From Apoderus coryli (lineage: Eukaryota; Arthropoda; Insecta; Coleoptera; Attelabidae), in contig OU452206.1 in NCBI GenBank assembly GCA_911728435.2, forward strand, positions 7,408,297-7,472,296: a stretch of DNA of 64,000 nucleotides, written 5' to 3'. How positions within the stretch are numbered: the first letter of the stretch is position 1; each line of letters opens with the position of its first letter. Position numbers and translations under genes: made by a program. The notes beneath the pieces are model-generated. The model made no database searches. It saw only the letters and a list, made by a program, of their open reading frames with translations, and was not told the DNA's origin. Below are positions 11,125 through 23,577 of this stretch, one piece after another.

Positions 11125-13105
11125 AGTATTTACAGGGTGTCACAAATATAAGAAATGAATCATAGTTGTGTTTTTTTAAATGGAATGCCCTGTATATGAA
11201 TATATTTTTAGATTCCCCGTTCAAAATAAACCTAACTTTCATTAAAGTACATCTCACCTAAACCTGACAGTTTTTTAAATATTTAAATTTTTATAAAAAT
11301 ATAGACATAATATGAATGAAAAAATTCACACCTAATTGTTTGTTCTTTTTAAGCCAGTCTGGGCTGATAAATATACCCACTCATCACTTGTTACGCTAAA
11401 TATAAAAAGCCCCCAATACTAAATACAGGGTGTCCAATAATATAACTTATATGAACGTAAAGTTAAATTCTAAATAACTTGTTTATTTCAAATGGAACAC
11501 CCAGTATAAGAGGTCAAAATTAGATGCATAAAGTAATTATCTGTCAAATATTATAATACTTTCCTATGAATAACTTTTGACGTTTTTGTGGAAAATGCAC
11601 ATATTCATGATATTAGGCGATTTTGAAATTGAATCTCTTAGTTTCATGTAGACCACCCTGTATTTAATGATGCAAAAATTAAAGTTTTCTTATAGATATG
11701 TATACTTATCTTTAATTTTGCATGGAAGAGGCACACATATTGGCAATAAGAGGAAGAATTTTCAAAATTATAATATTTATCAAGTCAGCCATGAGAATTT
11801 GAGAAGAAGAGAATACATTTTTGTAATTTAATATTTACTGTCAAATAGTCGGTTAAAAATTCTTACCTAAGAGTTGAGAATTTTTCATAAAACAGTTTTT
11901 TATCTGTGACATTTGATTTAATTCACTTCAATTCAAAAATGCGAACCTATTCCAAAGGAGAAAGCATACACATGTTTTTTATTCTGGGAGAATGGTCCAA
12001 AAACGCTTTACTGGAATCGCGAGTTTACGCTCAAAGGTTCCTGGCGCAAAATCACCCCAAAAAAGCGGTCTTCGAGAGGCTGTTAAGGCAGTTTAACGAA
12101 AGATACCACCCAAATACAGTGCAACTGCATCAAGAACTTTTCAATATTGATTTTAAATCGTGTTGAATTTTGTAAATGGGCCAGGAACAAAATCATCGCA
12201 AATGAAAACTTTTTTAATTTTGAAGGAGCAAATAAATGAAGCGTTTAGAAGCGTTACACCAGATTAAAGTTGTTGAAGGATTAAGAAAAGGATTGAAATG
12301 TGCCTAGAGTCCAATCATTTTGAACATTTATTATAAAATTTATCAGTTTTTATGTAGGTATATCTTGTTATTTAATTTAAGTTAAAAATGTATTTATTTA
12401 TTATGTTATTGTTTAAATTATGGTTTGTCAAATTCTCATGGCTGACTTGACGAATATAATTTTGAAAAAGTCTTCCTATACCAATATGTGCTTTTTCCAT
12501 ACATTAAAAAAATATACATATCTATAAGAAAACCTCATAGTGATTAATAGATAATTAATTTCATCACCATCAAATACAGGGTGGTCTACATGAAATTAAC
12601 AGGTTCAATTAAAAATTCGCATAATATTATGAATATGTGCATTTTCCACGAAAACGTCAAGAGTTATCCATAGGAAAGTATTATAATATTTGACAGAGAA
12701 TTACTTTGTGCATCTAATTTTTACCTCATATACAGGGTGTTCCATTTGAAATAAACAAGTTATTTAGAATTAAACTTTACGTTCATATAAGTTATATTAT
12801 TGGACACCCTGTATTTAGTATTGGGGATTTTTTATATTTGGCGTAACAAGTGATGAGATATTCATCAGCCTAGACTGGCTTAAAAAGAACAAACAAATAG
12901 GTGTGAATTTTTTCATTCAAATTATGTCTATATTTTTATTAAAACATAAATATTTAAAAAACTGTCAGGTTTAGGTGAGATGGGCTTTAATGAAATTTAG
13001 GTTTATTTTGAACGGGAAATTGATTCATATACAGGGCATTCCATTTAAAAAAACACAACTATGGTTAATTTCTCATATTTGGGACACCCTGTATAGACTC
13101 ACAAT
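11125..13105. mobile_element. 2-kb fold-back element with ~700-bp inverted arms, CAGGGTG ends
   Basis: The outer ends are ACAGGGTGTC (about 11133) and GACACCCTGTA (about 13083). Arms 11125-11800 and 12425-13105 are inverted copies over almost their full length. Each arm holds further internal CAGGGTG/CACCCTG motifs (11427, 11657, 12576, 12733, 12801), so smaller units of the same type appear to be nested or concatenated. The ~600-bp loop carries a DUF4817-like ORF (listed separately). No complete transposase is present. Confidence 0.75.
11906..12166 (+). CDS. DUF4817-like helix-turn-helix ORF, N-terminal piece of a transposase
   Basis: An 86-codon frame in the loop of the 2-kb fold-back. From the internal Met at about residue 12 it reads MRTYSKGESIHMFFILGEW, then ALLESRVYAQRFLAQNHP and VFERLLRQFNE. 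This follows the DUF4817 pattern (YS..E...M..IYG....NA..A...Y..RFP...HP....F....RLRE) found at the N terminus of many insect transposase-like proteins, where it is thought to bind DNA. The frame stops right after the domain, and no catalytic DDE part follows within the loop. It may be a truncated transposase gene trapped between the arms. Confidence 0.55.
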   Translation: MTFDLIHFNSKMRTYSKGESIHMFFILGEWSKNALLESRVYAQRFLAQNHPKKAVFERLLRQFNERYHPNTVQLHQELFNIDFKSC

Positions 13106-13109
13106 ATTT

Positions 13110-13940
13110 TTAAAATGTAGCCATAAATCATTTTTATCGAACCCATGAATAAAACTTCAAGGAAATTAAATAGTTTAACCACAGTATTCCGTGTCGTATG
13201 GCGTGAATAACCCTGTATATACGTTCCAACTACCTAACTGGTGAAATTTTAAACACTATTTAAACCCCTACCAAGGGTATCTTATAATTTTATAATAACT
13301 ACCAGTCGGGAGTTCTTGTATTCTCTCTATAGATCATAAAAAATCGGTTGTGTCACCCTAAAACTTTCCCGACTAGTTATAATATAATCAAAAATATATG
13401 ACCTGCGTAACGAAACAGAATTTTAATAATTATTATAATTGTATTATTTCCAATAAACTAACGTAACAAACTACTACTACTTTATCCCTTCTTGTATTTA
13501 TCCTCTAACAGTAGGTATACCTACATAATATTACCATAGATGTTTATGTATTCTCTGATATTACTGTACCTGGCTAACGTTAATAATCCCTACTCCTAGT
13601 ACATACGCATATACATAATATACTATACCACATACAACTAAATATTAATAATATAAGTACGACAAAACCATTAGATTTTTGTGTCACTGTGTATAAACAG
13701 CGCCATCTCTTCAATGCTGTCCCAACTACTAATTACTTGTTTGTTGGCTACAGTTATAAAAAAAATATAAGAAAATGGCGGATATTTGAAGAGAAATATG
13801 AGGGTTTTTTTTATATATGGATATTGTCTAATACAGAAAGTTTTCACGAACAATTTTAATTACAAGTGATTGTTAAATATATAAATTAGGTAATAAAGTA
13901 ATATTATCATTATTAAATATTAGAATCATAGCACAAAATG
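13110..13940. other. Intergenic; dispersed repeat piece
   Basis: No gene seen. About 40 bp around 13225 (TTCCAACTACCTAACTGGTG and following) recurs near 62450, indicating a dispersed repeat. Confidence 0.45.
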
Positions 13941-13944
13941 AGGA

Positions 13945-14460
13945 AAAAGTTGCTGACTTTGAACTCAATTTATTAAGTAATTATTTATTGTTGTAGCCTC
14001 AAAATACCTTATTACCTAATCCAAACCTTAATCTTTAAGACCCTATTAAAATTTTTGCTACCAGATACGTATTAGTGGAGATTTCCATCCACAAAAATAT
14101 ATCTGTAAATTTGAAAAAATTACCCATGTTTGAACTCAATTTATGAGTTAACTATTTAATCTTTCCGCTTGAAAATACTTCATTACCTAATCCCATCTTT
14201 GGTCTTTAAAACCCTATGAAAATTTTTGCTAGCAGATACGTCTTAGTGGCGTCTACCATGCGCAAAATTATGCCTGCAAAGCGAAATATGATGATTTTCT
14301 AACTCTGTTTTTGAACTAACTATCCAATATTTCAACTTCAAAATACTTCAATACCTAATCCCATCTTTACTCTTTAACTCCCTATCAAAATTTTTGCTAT
14401 CAGATACGTATTAGTGGAGTCTACCATGCGCAAAAATAGGTCTGCAAACGATTTTATTCA
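13945..14460. repeat. Three-unit tandem repeat, ~170-bp monomer
   Basis: The block AAAATACxTxATTACCTAATCC, followed by CTTTAA.-CCCTAT-AAAATTTTTGCTA and CAGATACGT-TTAGTGG, recurs starting at about 14002, 14174 and 14340, giving a spacing of 166-172 bp. The units diverge by roughly one base in eight by eye. This is a short satellite-like array of nucleosome-size monomers, with no ORF. Confidence 0.75.
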
Positions 14461-14469
14461 AACGCCCCT

Positions 14470-15440
14470 CTTAATAATTAGGCATTAAATGTCAATTATT
14501 ATAATTTTATTGTTTAGTGACATTTCATGGCTACCTAATTAAAATATAATGACACAATCCAAATTTTTTAGAAACTTGCTTTTATTTCGGAAACCTTACC
14601 ATTGAAGAATGGGAACATAGGAAATTTGATTGTCTTTCAGAATATTAGATAAAATACTGGCTCGTCCTTTTTGAGAAGATTCACTTATTTTCTCAATAAA
14701 AATTGCTTTGAAAATTTAACAAATAGAATATATAAACCATCACAAATTAAAGAAATATCAAATAATTAAATTGCTATATTAGATAGTAATTCTAATATAA
14801 TTACACAACTACTATATAATAATAGTATTAGTACTAGTACTAGTACCTCAGAATCTTGAATATTAAATAGGAGTCGGGACCTTGGCCTCTGCCTCGATTC
14901 TAAGTTGAGGCTCCCGAACGATATCTGGGTGTGACAGTGTTTACACACCAAAACCGAGACAAAATCGAGACCGAAACGCGACGCGAAACCCTACCCCAGA
15001 TCATGAAATTAGAAACGGAGACTGGACAAATCCCAACTGTAAATGGTTCATTTGCATTGATTTATATTACATACCTATTCCAAACATCATACTTGTACCA
15101 AAAATTCGTCTGGACAATTGTAGTTCCCAATAATAACGTCCATTATTTAATACTCGAGTACCTCTAACGCCGGCTGTTCCACTACTCCAATTTGGATGAA
15201 AAAGTGCCTTTCTTGAGAACGGTCCGGTTAGCACCACCTGTTTAACATAAATTTTAATATCTACGAAAAGTTCAAATTAAATTATTATGTATAGGTAACA
15301 GAGCACTTTGTTTTAGATTTAAAAGATGGGAAAACTAACGGATAGGTTGTTCCATTTAAAATATACCGGGTCGGGCAATACATTCGCTCGGTATCTCATA
15401 GCCCCAGAAAATTTGATTGCGTATGGGAGGAAAAGCAAAC
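14470..15440. other. Intergenic, nothing recognisable
   Basis: AT-rich. An ORF at 14931-15167 has no recognisable content. A decayed ACCGGGTCGGGCAATACATTCGC block near 15365 recurs near 39210, so it belongs to a dispersed repeat. Confidence 0.4.
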
Positions 15441-15445
15441 TCTCG

Positions 15446-15680
15446 CATATAATAATAATAATGTCTTTATTGCAAATTAAAAATTTACAACAGGAGAAGT
15501 TGAGGTATTATGCCTCCTGGCTTAACCTACTTTAAATAAGCTGTTGTAGTACTGTTTTCTAAACCCGGACTGTGTACTAGGCAATATGTACTGACCCTCC
15601 AAATACGCCGCTAACCGACTAGCTGCAACTCTTTCTAAAATTTTAGACATTGTCGGTAAAATACTGATCGGTCGTTTAGT
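15446..15680 (-). pseudogene. Internally deleted non-LTR retrotransposon (RT fragment joined to 3' end)
   Basis: The minus strand from about 15680 reads RPISILPTMSKILERVAASR, then LAAYLEGQYILPSTQSGFRK, the finger/palm entry motifs of non-LTR reverse transcriptases (RP(I/V)S.LP...K..E and Q.GFR). After a stop it runs at once into a 3' tail with AATAAAGACATT followed by (ATT)n at 15450. Most of the RT and everything upstream are missing, so the 230-bp piece is a drastically shortened copy. The region next to it (15688-15770) recurs at 17566-17630. Confidence 0.65.
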
Positions 15681-15869
15681 CAACGACTATTAACTATAGA
15701 TAAGAAGGTTCAGTAGACGCTGAAATCGGCATCGACTCGTCGCATTCCCAGCCACATTTCTGGCCCGCTACTATATATACTATAAGATACTATACTATAA
15801 CTATAAGCGCGGCGAATTGCTTTGTAGACATGAAAATCAAACGTGCCGACACGAGGTGAAGTAACTGTA

Positions 15870-16190
15870 TATTATTTTAAACTGTGGTTTAGTCGGATTT
15901 GCTATTTTAGGAAATGTTATTAACAAACAAAAACTGGTGATGGAATATGTTGTGTAATATGTAAATTTGGCAGTTTCTTGGGCTAATGAATATAGGAAAT
16001 TTGATTATGTGGTTTTACTGTTTTGTATTTTATGTGGATTTTTTGTGTTTCATGTATACTTAGTTAATACACTGTTATTATTGTATATCGCTTGGGTGAG
16101 CTGAACAGACGGCTATAGCTATTAAGCTATGGCTGAACTGAAACTCGGCCAATTAAAAATAAAGATCCTTATTATTATTATAATTATTTT
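15870..16190 (+). repeat. Probable 3' end of another non-LTR or SINE-like element
   Basis: The stretch ends AATAAAGATCC followed by (TTA)n at 16165-16185, the same polyadenylation-plus-microsatellite tail that closes the recognisable non-LTR copies in this window. No coding part is visible, so the family is unknown. Confidence 0.35.
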
Positions 16191-16199
16191 AGTTGCTCA

Positions 16200-16855
16200 T
16201 GATGGCTTTAGAAAGCAAATAAATATTACACAAATAATCAACAATTATGACAATTGTGGATACTAATTAGTACCTAGTATATAATAATCATGGCGGGGTG
16301 TATAAATTAACTAACGAAGGCTATCTGAATTTGTTTATTATTTATGAAGAAAGATAACAAAAACGTGTAGATATACATTTGCTGCCAGATACCAAGAAAA
16401 CCACAAATCATCACCTAAGTAATGTTGTTAAAGTAATAGTACATAATTTTTTTTTAAAGTTTTGAATCTGCGATGACTTTTATGAACTAATAACGAAAAC
16501 GTATGATACAAACTTATCTCATCATTTGTAAATGTACCAATTACTTGTTTAATTTTAAAATTTTAGAGAAGAAATGTACCTGAAGAAGGCGAATGAGTCG
16601 AAATGTTGTACTGACATGAAATAAAAAATATTCCAAAGAAAAATTTCCTTTTTATAATAGAACTTTTATCCCAAGAAAGAGAAAGAATTGTTAAAAAAAC
16701 TTATCTAAGGTTAACTCATAACTCAAAAATTACTTTAACAAATGTGCACTGCATGTGGTTGCTCTGTGTTTGTGTTCACACCTGGCTGTACTGTGTATTG
16801 TGTTAGTTCAATTAATAACACCATTGGGAGCTGATTCAACCTCAATTTTAATATT
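16200..16855. other. Intergenic, nothing recognisable
   Basis: No supported gene. Near 16573 one CTGAAGAAG...CGAAATG motif occurs, like those in the inverted-repeat elements. Confidence 0.4.
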
Positions 16856-16861
16856 TCTTAC

Positions 16862-17041
16862 CTCTGAGCTGTGGTCTTGCTTGTCCCATGTCCAAATATC
16901 AGCACAACCAGGTAAAGTTTGAGCTTTGCAAGTCATAGTGGTTTCGTCATTGTCTTGTTCTCCGTCCTCCTTGCGGGCCTCCAGAACATCTCTGGAGGCC
17001 CCAGCCGTATACTATGCAGTCCTATTGATTGCGAATGCATA
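16862..17041 (-). other. Possible orphan coding exon
   Basis: On the minus strand a strong acceptor (TTTTCTTTGTAG near 17042) and a donor (CAGAG|GTAAGAA at 16861) bracket about 180 bases with a coding-like composition and a GC content above the surroundings. One frame reads EARKEDGEQDNDETT, then MTCKAQTLPGC and ADIWTWDKQDHSSE up to the donor. That frame has a stop codon near its 5' end, so a start within the exon or a different acceptor would be needed. The family is not recognised. Confidence 0.25.
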
Positions 17042-17129
17042 CCTACAAAGAAAATAATTTCTTTAATGATGATGTTTTTTACACATAGCTATTATGCAGG
17101 AGGAGGTATTAGTTCCATATAAAAAACAA

Positions 17130-18080
17130 ATATTTTGTCATATTCACCGGAAATACAGATATTTTAGAAATCATTGTTTTTAAAATAATGTTTTCATTCT
17201 GCCAGCCCATATACCTCCACGGTTACTGGCAAACAGGTCAATGGATTTTGACCAAATATCGTAGAAAAATACTATTGGCCAGGAACTGGCGGCTCGTCGA
17301 GAGAGGCTAAGCTAAGCCTCCTCAGGAAATTACTCTACTATTAAGTTAATTTACATGAACTTTTACTACATAAGAATATGTAATAATAATTAGAATTGAA
17401 ATCTAAAATTTATAATGTAGCGTGCTAACGACACTCTTATTTTAAAGTTTTCCATTATGTCTAGTCTATACATAAAATACAAAGGCAAAAGGACTACACC
17501 ACGACATAATAAGGATAGCAACCGCATTTGCGCTTTCTATACAGCCTCCATACCATCGAATATTAACTATAGATAAGAAGGTTCAGTAGACGCTGAAAAC
17601 GGCATCGACTCGTCGCATTCTCAGCCACATTTCTATATTCTTTTAAACTGTGTCCATACTATGTTATTTCGCCTATATACTATTCCTTACCTAATCTAGT
17701 ATTCCTATAATGTACAGGGTGTCCTATGATGAAAGTCAAGTTTTTCAAATGGAACAGGAATATTTTTATAATTTTATCTTACTTATCATTAAAAATGAGG
17801 GCAATTTTGTAATAGGTTGTCGATTCCGAAAATCCATAGTTTTCGAAATATCGGCAGTACCTAAGACTAATGCTGTAAATACAGCACAATGATTTAAACA
17901 TTGGCATTTTCGAATAAAAATAAAGTAGACAATTTTACCTAAACTGGTTTCGATATTTGATATGTCAGAAAGGTATTTAAAAGGTAGGTTGAAATGAATT
18001 ATTATTAATGTGACACTGATTTAAAATATTATGACATTTTTCTATTTTTTATTAAAATATTTCCAAATTTTTTACACAAC
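17130..18080. other. Intergenic repeats
   Basis: Holds a second copy (17566-17630) of the ACTATAGATAAGAAGGTTCA repeat from 15.7 kb and a single ACAGGGTGTCC terminus at 17714. No gene is supported. Confidence 0.45.
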
Positions 18081-19310
18081 AAAAATGTATCAATTTTAAA
18101 GAAAAAGGGTTTCAATGTCAGAATCAAAAGGATTTTGAAAAAGCTTAATTTCATTCGCAATGACATCAAACTTTGAGAAACGAGTATCAAACTGTATCTT
18201 TAAAGCACACAAAGTTTCAATTGCAAAAATCCATGGAAAATTCAGTCTCTGTAGTGTGCCTGAAGATTTCACATGTTTTAAAATGTGTGAAACATTTTTT
18301 ACGTAATTGCGCTTGAAATAGTATAATTTTCTGCCTGAAGGATTTGATATTGGTGTATAAATCAGAGAGAATCCTTGCAATCTCAAATTCAGTTAGTTCA
18401 TATGATTTGTCAAATCGACATAGAATGCTAACTTCCATAGCCATTCACCATCTTCTAAATGGGCAAAAGTTTAAAAAGCGCTTAAAGGCATTTCCGCAAC
18501 TAAGCCAGTGTACGGCAGTATGATATGGTAAGTCAATTTCTCCAATCTCTTCAATAAACTCGCGGAATTGTCAGTGACATTTTCCACTGACTGTTGATGA
18601 ATGATACAATGTAAGACTAATAGTTTTGAACCACCATCACTTTATACAGCCTTTGACACAAGTGCAACCATACTCCTTCATTTTTACCACACACATTTTT
18701 GCCTCCATCAGTTGTGATAGATTTCAAGTTTTTCCATCGAAGGTTCTTTTTGTTAATAAGTATCCGTTTTCTCATCCAAGAAAACCACTCAAGATGTCCA
18801 TTTTTGTCAGACAGTTGAGATGATATATTTTCTGCGATGTGTTGCACTCTCCGGACCACGGTGTTTTGCTGATAAACTGACATTTTTAAATAAATTTACC
18901 TTATCGAGGCAAATTTCTTCGGCTACTGCAATCAAGCATTCTTTATCATTTCTCCATGGCAGAGTGGTTTTCCACGATTTCCGATTTCAAGGGCCACACA
19001 GAAGCTGGCGCGAGTTGCAGACTCTTGTTCAGTATTCGCTTTAGTAAACAAGGATTGCTACAACTTCAGTCCGTGCTTCAATTCCGCAAACTTCCTGTAT
19101 ATTTGGAGTAATTTTGAGGATTTTTCGATAACAGTGTCGTTTAATGTTATATTTTTTGAGAACAGCTATGGTTTGATTACAAATTAAACATAGCGCCTTA
19201 TTACTCAATCCCAAAATAATGAAAGTTCCATTTATCTTTGAACGTTCTGCATTCGCTGTCTATTTTTCGCTTCTTTACCATACATACTAATAAATCACAC
19301 ATAAAAACAA
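18080..19310 (-). pseudogene. hAT-type transposase remnant (GTF2IRD2/ZBED-like)
   Basis: Read on the minus strand from about 19290: KKRKIDSECRTFKDKW (a BED-like N-terminal start), a broken middle, then LKSITTDGGKNVCGKN (about 18700), then LPYHTAV and W (about 18510), then LYTNIKSFRQKIILFQAQL and KCFTHFKTCE (about 18280). These blocks occur in this order in the hAT-derived proteins related to GTF2IRD2 and ZBED/FAM200, which are domesticated or active hAT transposases. Stop codons and frameshifts occur throughout, so the copy is dead. Terminal repeats were not identified. The family call is firm to superfamily level only. Confidence 0.65.
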
Positions 19311-19319
19311 TCAGTCAAA

Positions 19320-21300
19320 TCTAAATACTGATATGCACTGGTGTTACATTATTTCACAATAGACAGTTTCGCTTCCTTCGCCTTTCCTACGCAAACTGAC
19401 TCGAGGTTGCGCCGCTAGCTTTTTGATATGCAACCAGAACTTTTAGTACAATACATAGTATTACTACGCGCCACTAGATGTCACAACACACAATAGTAAT
19501 TGAAATGCAAAAAAGAGCATGTTTGCTTAGGTCGCGCACTTTGAGACTAGTCTAGAATTCTAGAAATATAAGTAGTTAACGGCAGAAAAATTATAACTGT
19601 TTTGGACCTTGAAACATATTGAAAAAATCATTCTGGCCCTAAGGCTTTAAAGTTTGGAGACCCCTGGGTTAGAATCATGGAGTTTTTATAATGTTTTGAA
19701 CACAGCGTGCAAACATTCTTTAGTTTTTGCATGATTCAAGAAATATATTCTGTTTACAAATTTTAATTGACACGAGGGACAGTTTATTATTCAATTAACC
19801 GTATCAGCTTAGTTTTTAAATTTATTCTCAATTAAAATTTTTAGGAATTTTAAAATATTTATTGCTGTACAGGTTTTGCCGGGTACCGATTAATCGTTAT
19901 CACTTAAACAGGTAATGAGTTGGATTATTTGAAGTAGGTAAGTAATTGGAAGTTTAAGGACAAAGTCATTAAGAAATACTCAGTAATAATTAACGTCGGT
20001 ACATAACGTAAGGAGATAAAGAAAATATTTTATGAAGCTAAAAAAGAATGTCTAATTAAAAGCTGATGTTAATTATTAAGCATTTAAGAAATATATAGTA
20101 TTAAGAAAATGATATGCTGCGTTTTTGATTTAAAAATCAATAATACCGGGTAAACCGAAAGTGATTCAGAAACATAATTATTAAGATACAAGCGTATGCA
20201 AATTTCAAATATTTATCTTAAATAACTCTAGAGCTACCATATTTTAAAAACAAGTTACAATGTCTGTCCGACAAAATATCAAATTTATATTGTTTTTAAC
20301 AACGTAGTTTATGGTGTTTTTAAATTAAACAAAATAAAGTTTCTGTTGATTCCTATAACTATAAGTTCTAACCACTTATTATCTTAAACGCTTATTAATA
20401 ATCGAAGGAACCGGAAAAAAAATAAACTAAGTACATATTATAACATTACTTAAATGATTTTTATATTTTAGTTACCCATATCGGGTTTAATATTTAGAAA
20501 GTGCGTAAATGCATTTTATCGGGAATAGAATTTAACGAGACCAGACCCAGACCTTATCGATTAGCTGTTGAGTATGATAAAACAAAACAATATTAATTTG
20601 TTGAACTGAACATTGGGAAATCTTTAACGTACCTCTGAACTGTGTTTTCAACTTGATTTTGATTACTTGTTCGTACACTAGTCATTTTTTGAAATACTAA
20701 TTAATTATGCTCTTTAACAACGAATGTATTCAGTAATAGTTTTATGTGAACTGTTATCAGAATTGTAGGCGAAATTCGTATCGCATGTAAAGCGGCGACG
20801 CAACGACTTCGCGTGTTGGGGGTGAGTGTGAAGTGTGACGTCATGTGGCGCCGTCGTCAGAATGCTATCATCGGCGCACTACCTAGCATTGAGGTTTTAG
20901 GCAGGCGAATAACAGGGAAGTATTTAGATAAAATAAATAATATATATAATTTGGAATAAAATACCTATAAGTAAAGGTTTTAAGCTCACAGAAAAAAATT
21001 AAATAGGAAAAGTGCTCCTTTCAAATTCGAACTATCCGACAGTTGCCAAATTCCATTCATAGCTATTCTCTACATATATAGCGAGACCCGACTTTCTTAG
21101 AAGCACCCATACAGCCATGCAGCTCAGCAACTTATGAACAAAACCTATCCGGAGCTGCGGAGATTGTCTCGACTATGACCTATTACTCATTGTCCAAAAT
21201 TCCCTTGAACAATTAATGGAAAGTTGTGTCGGTAGACTTTGAGAATCTTATTGCTTACCGTGTGACTAGGACCTTTTTAGTCAAATAAAAAATAAGTTAA
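19320..21300. other. Intergenic; one GC-richer patch
   Basis: No gene recognised. At about 20780-20890 a GC- and CpG-rich patch (GCGGCGACGC, TGACGTCATGTGGCGCCGTCG) stands out from the AT-rich surroundings and includes a TGACGTCA palindrome of the CRE type. It could be a promoter or first-exon region, but no coding frame was found next to it. Confidence 0.35.
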
Positions 21301-21319
21301 TATCCCATCCAATATTTTC

Positions 21320-22150
21320 ATTATGATATGCAAAGGTCTACGATTACAAATTTGGCTTCTTATGAACTTGAATTAATGGAAGCTGTGGATCAGGCTTGTC
21401 AGACGAATTCGGTGTATACCGATTTGGCAAAAGCGTTTGATAGGGTAAACCTCGATATTTGCTGCGAGCTTTTGGATTTTCTGACCCCTGTGTAACATGG
21501 TTGAAGAGTTTTTTAAAGGGACGCACCCAAATGGTGAAAATTATGAACTTCTTAAGATTTTCAACGCCTAGTTTTTTTGCAGTTGATTCGAAGCTATAAA
21601 GAAAAATTACTTGTGATGGAGATGTTAATTGCTTACAGAATGATCTGGATGCTCTCTGGGAATGATCTGTTTCTAATAACTTATAATTTAATATAGAAAA
21701 ATGTTATTTTATCAGTTTTTTTCATGCTAAATCCAGATTTCCTAGTCAGTATGTAATAGGTGGTGGTCAATTGAAATATGATAATAGAATTAAAGACTTA
21801 AGGGTCAATTTTTTCAGAAAATGATAGCTTTAACGACCACATACATGCAGTATCTCAGAATGCACATAAAATACTAGAATTTATACTTCGAAACTGTGGG
21901 AGATTACTCACCACCTGTAGACTATTGTATGTGCGTATTTTCCATTCTTCGCTGGAATACGCTTTCGCCTTATTATCAGACATGCGTGAGTTCTGTCGTG
22001 TGAGTTCAGGATAAGTTTTTGCGATATGCTGCATTCAAACTGGGTGTACAAATGACTGAGTATGTGCGATCTATGACACTCAGTCATTTGTATGTAAACG
22101 TAATTAAGCAACATGTTTAGGACTAGGTTTTCTCTGGGGTGGTCTAGTCT
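21320..22150 (+). pseudogene. Non-LTR retrotransposon RT pseudogene
   Basis: Plus-strand blocks in order: RSTITNLASYELELMEA (Q-GF.-.RS...NL region), then NSVYTDLAKAFDRVNLDI (the RT motif with the first catalytic Asp), then after a gap a decayed second-Asp/DSKLY region near 21580-21640 and connection-domain blocks to about 21960. Several stop codons and frameshifts occur, one at 21493. The normal YADD box is not intact. Confidence 0.6.
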
Positions 22151-22189
22151 TGGCTAAAAAGCCTCTCATCCTCCGCTTCAGTGCCTATT

Positions 22190-23370
22190 TAATTTATTTT
22201 TTACTACTAACTGTCCCAAATACTTTAATTCTGTATATAGTTGAAGCCACATATCAACACTTCAAATCACTTTAAACCGTGTGTTCACATATTATTCTAC
22301 ACCAAACCTTCTATTCAGCGATTATACCTACAATTCGGTAACAATTTTTAAATTATCCTATCTATAGGTAAGTAGAATTTTTTTTAGAGTTTCCGTTATG
22401 CCCACTTTGGCGGATTGCTATGACCTATGTCATGTCGTTGAACCTCATTGAATGTATTTCTAGGGAAAAATTAATAAGAAGGTAATTGTAGATATGTCGT
22501 CTTTCATTTTGTTAAAGACATTTGCTTCAAAAAATAACAGGAATATCTTTTTCGGAACTCCGAAACTAAATTTAATACAACCCTGTTGCAATTCAATATT
22601 ATCCTTTCTGAATCCCTATATATTATTCTACTGTGATATAGTTTTTAACCGAAGACATGCATGCAATGCAACGTGGTTCATCCATAGTATTGTTATATAC
22701 AGGGGTGAGACATACAATCCCCTCATTTGGTTTTTAGCTCATATCTTGAGTAAAACAGTTCAATGACCGTCAGTGATTAAACAAAATGTAAGTAAAAATG
22801 AAAGAGGGTGTATTGACGGAGGGGTTCAATATAAATATTACTTATTAAAATGTTTGAATGCAGTCTACTGGCTGCAGCAAAATATATACATATTGCAACT
22901 ATAACCACGATTGTAGGTATAATCTTTGCTATAACTATAGTAGGATATTTAGTTTAAATCAAATTTGTTTCTGTATTGCAAACTAAGTCGTCACCTACGT
23001 AATAGCTAATTACAAAATTTGAACCTACAACTTAACGCAGATTGAAGCACGTTCTTAGTCATAACAGCCATCGGCGTAACGAGGGGAGATTAGGTGTTAG
23101 AATCCCCCATTGCCCGAAAAATAAAAACATGAATGACATAGGTTCGCTGGTGAAATAAGTTAATTAACATTAACTCGGATTAGTACCTATTTAATGAATA
23201 ATTTTATGAACACCTATAAAATGGTATAAAATAAAATAAATGAGCCCCAAATGATGGTGTTTTTTTTAATTGGAAATTTTGGAAAATCTGATACCAGATG
23301 GTATCCGTAAGCGTTAAACACATAAACTTTATTACAAAAATGTAAACTAAGTATACAATACGGCTAAAAT
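22190..23370. other. Intergenic, nothing recognisable
   Basis: AT-rich. A short block near 22905 (GCAACTATAACC..CTTTGCTATAACTATAG) resembles a part of 9350, suggesting a dispersed repeat. Confidence 0.4.
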
Positions 23371-23373
23371 ATG

Positions 23374-23577
23374 TTAAAACGAAACGTAGTTTGTGTGGTA
23401 AGTAGCAAAACAGTTGACGCACAGACCGCATTTTTTGCACATCGTTCTTCCAAAAGACTTGCATCCTACCCCAGCACATCTTCGTCCCCTATACTCCGTT
23501 ACCTCGTCTTCAACATTTGGTTCTATATCAAATGGTCTCCAAAAAGCCATTTTAAAAATATTTTTAAAAACAAACAT
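23374..23577 (-). pseudogene. piggyBac transposase C-terminal cysteine-rich fragment
   Basis: The minus-strand frame reads VTEYRGRRCAGVGCKSFGR, then TMCKKCGLCVNCFATYHT, then a stop. The paired Cys-x-Cys spacing and the closing C..CF..YHT block are the zinc-binding cysteine-rich domain that ends piggyBac-family transposases and guides binding to the element ends. The catalytic DDD core is absent upstream, so this is an isolated 3' remnant. Confidence 0.6.
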
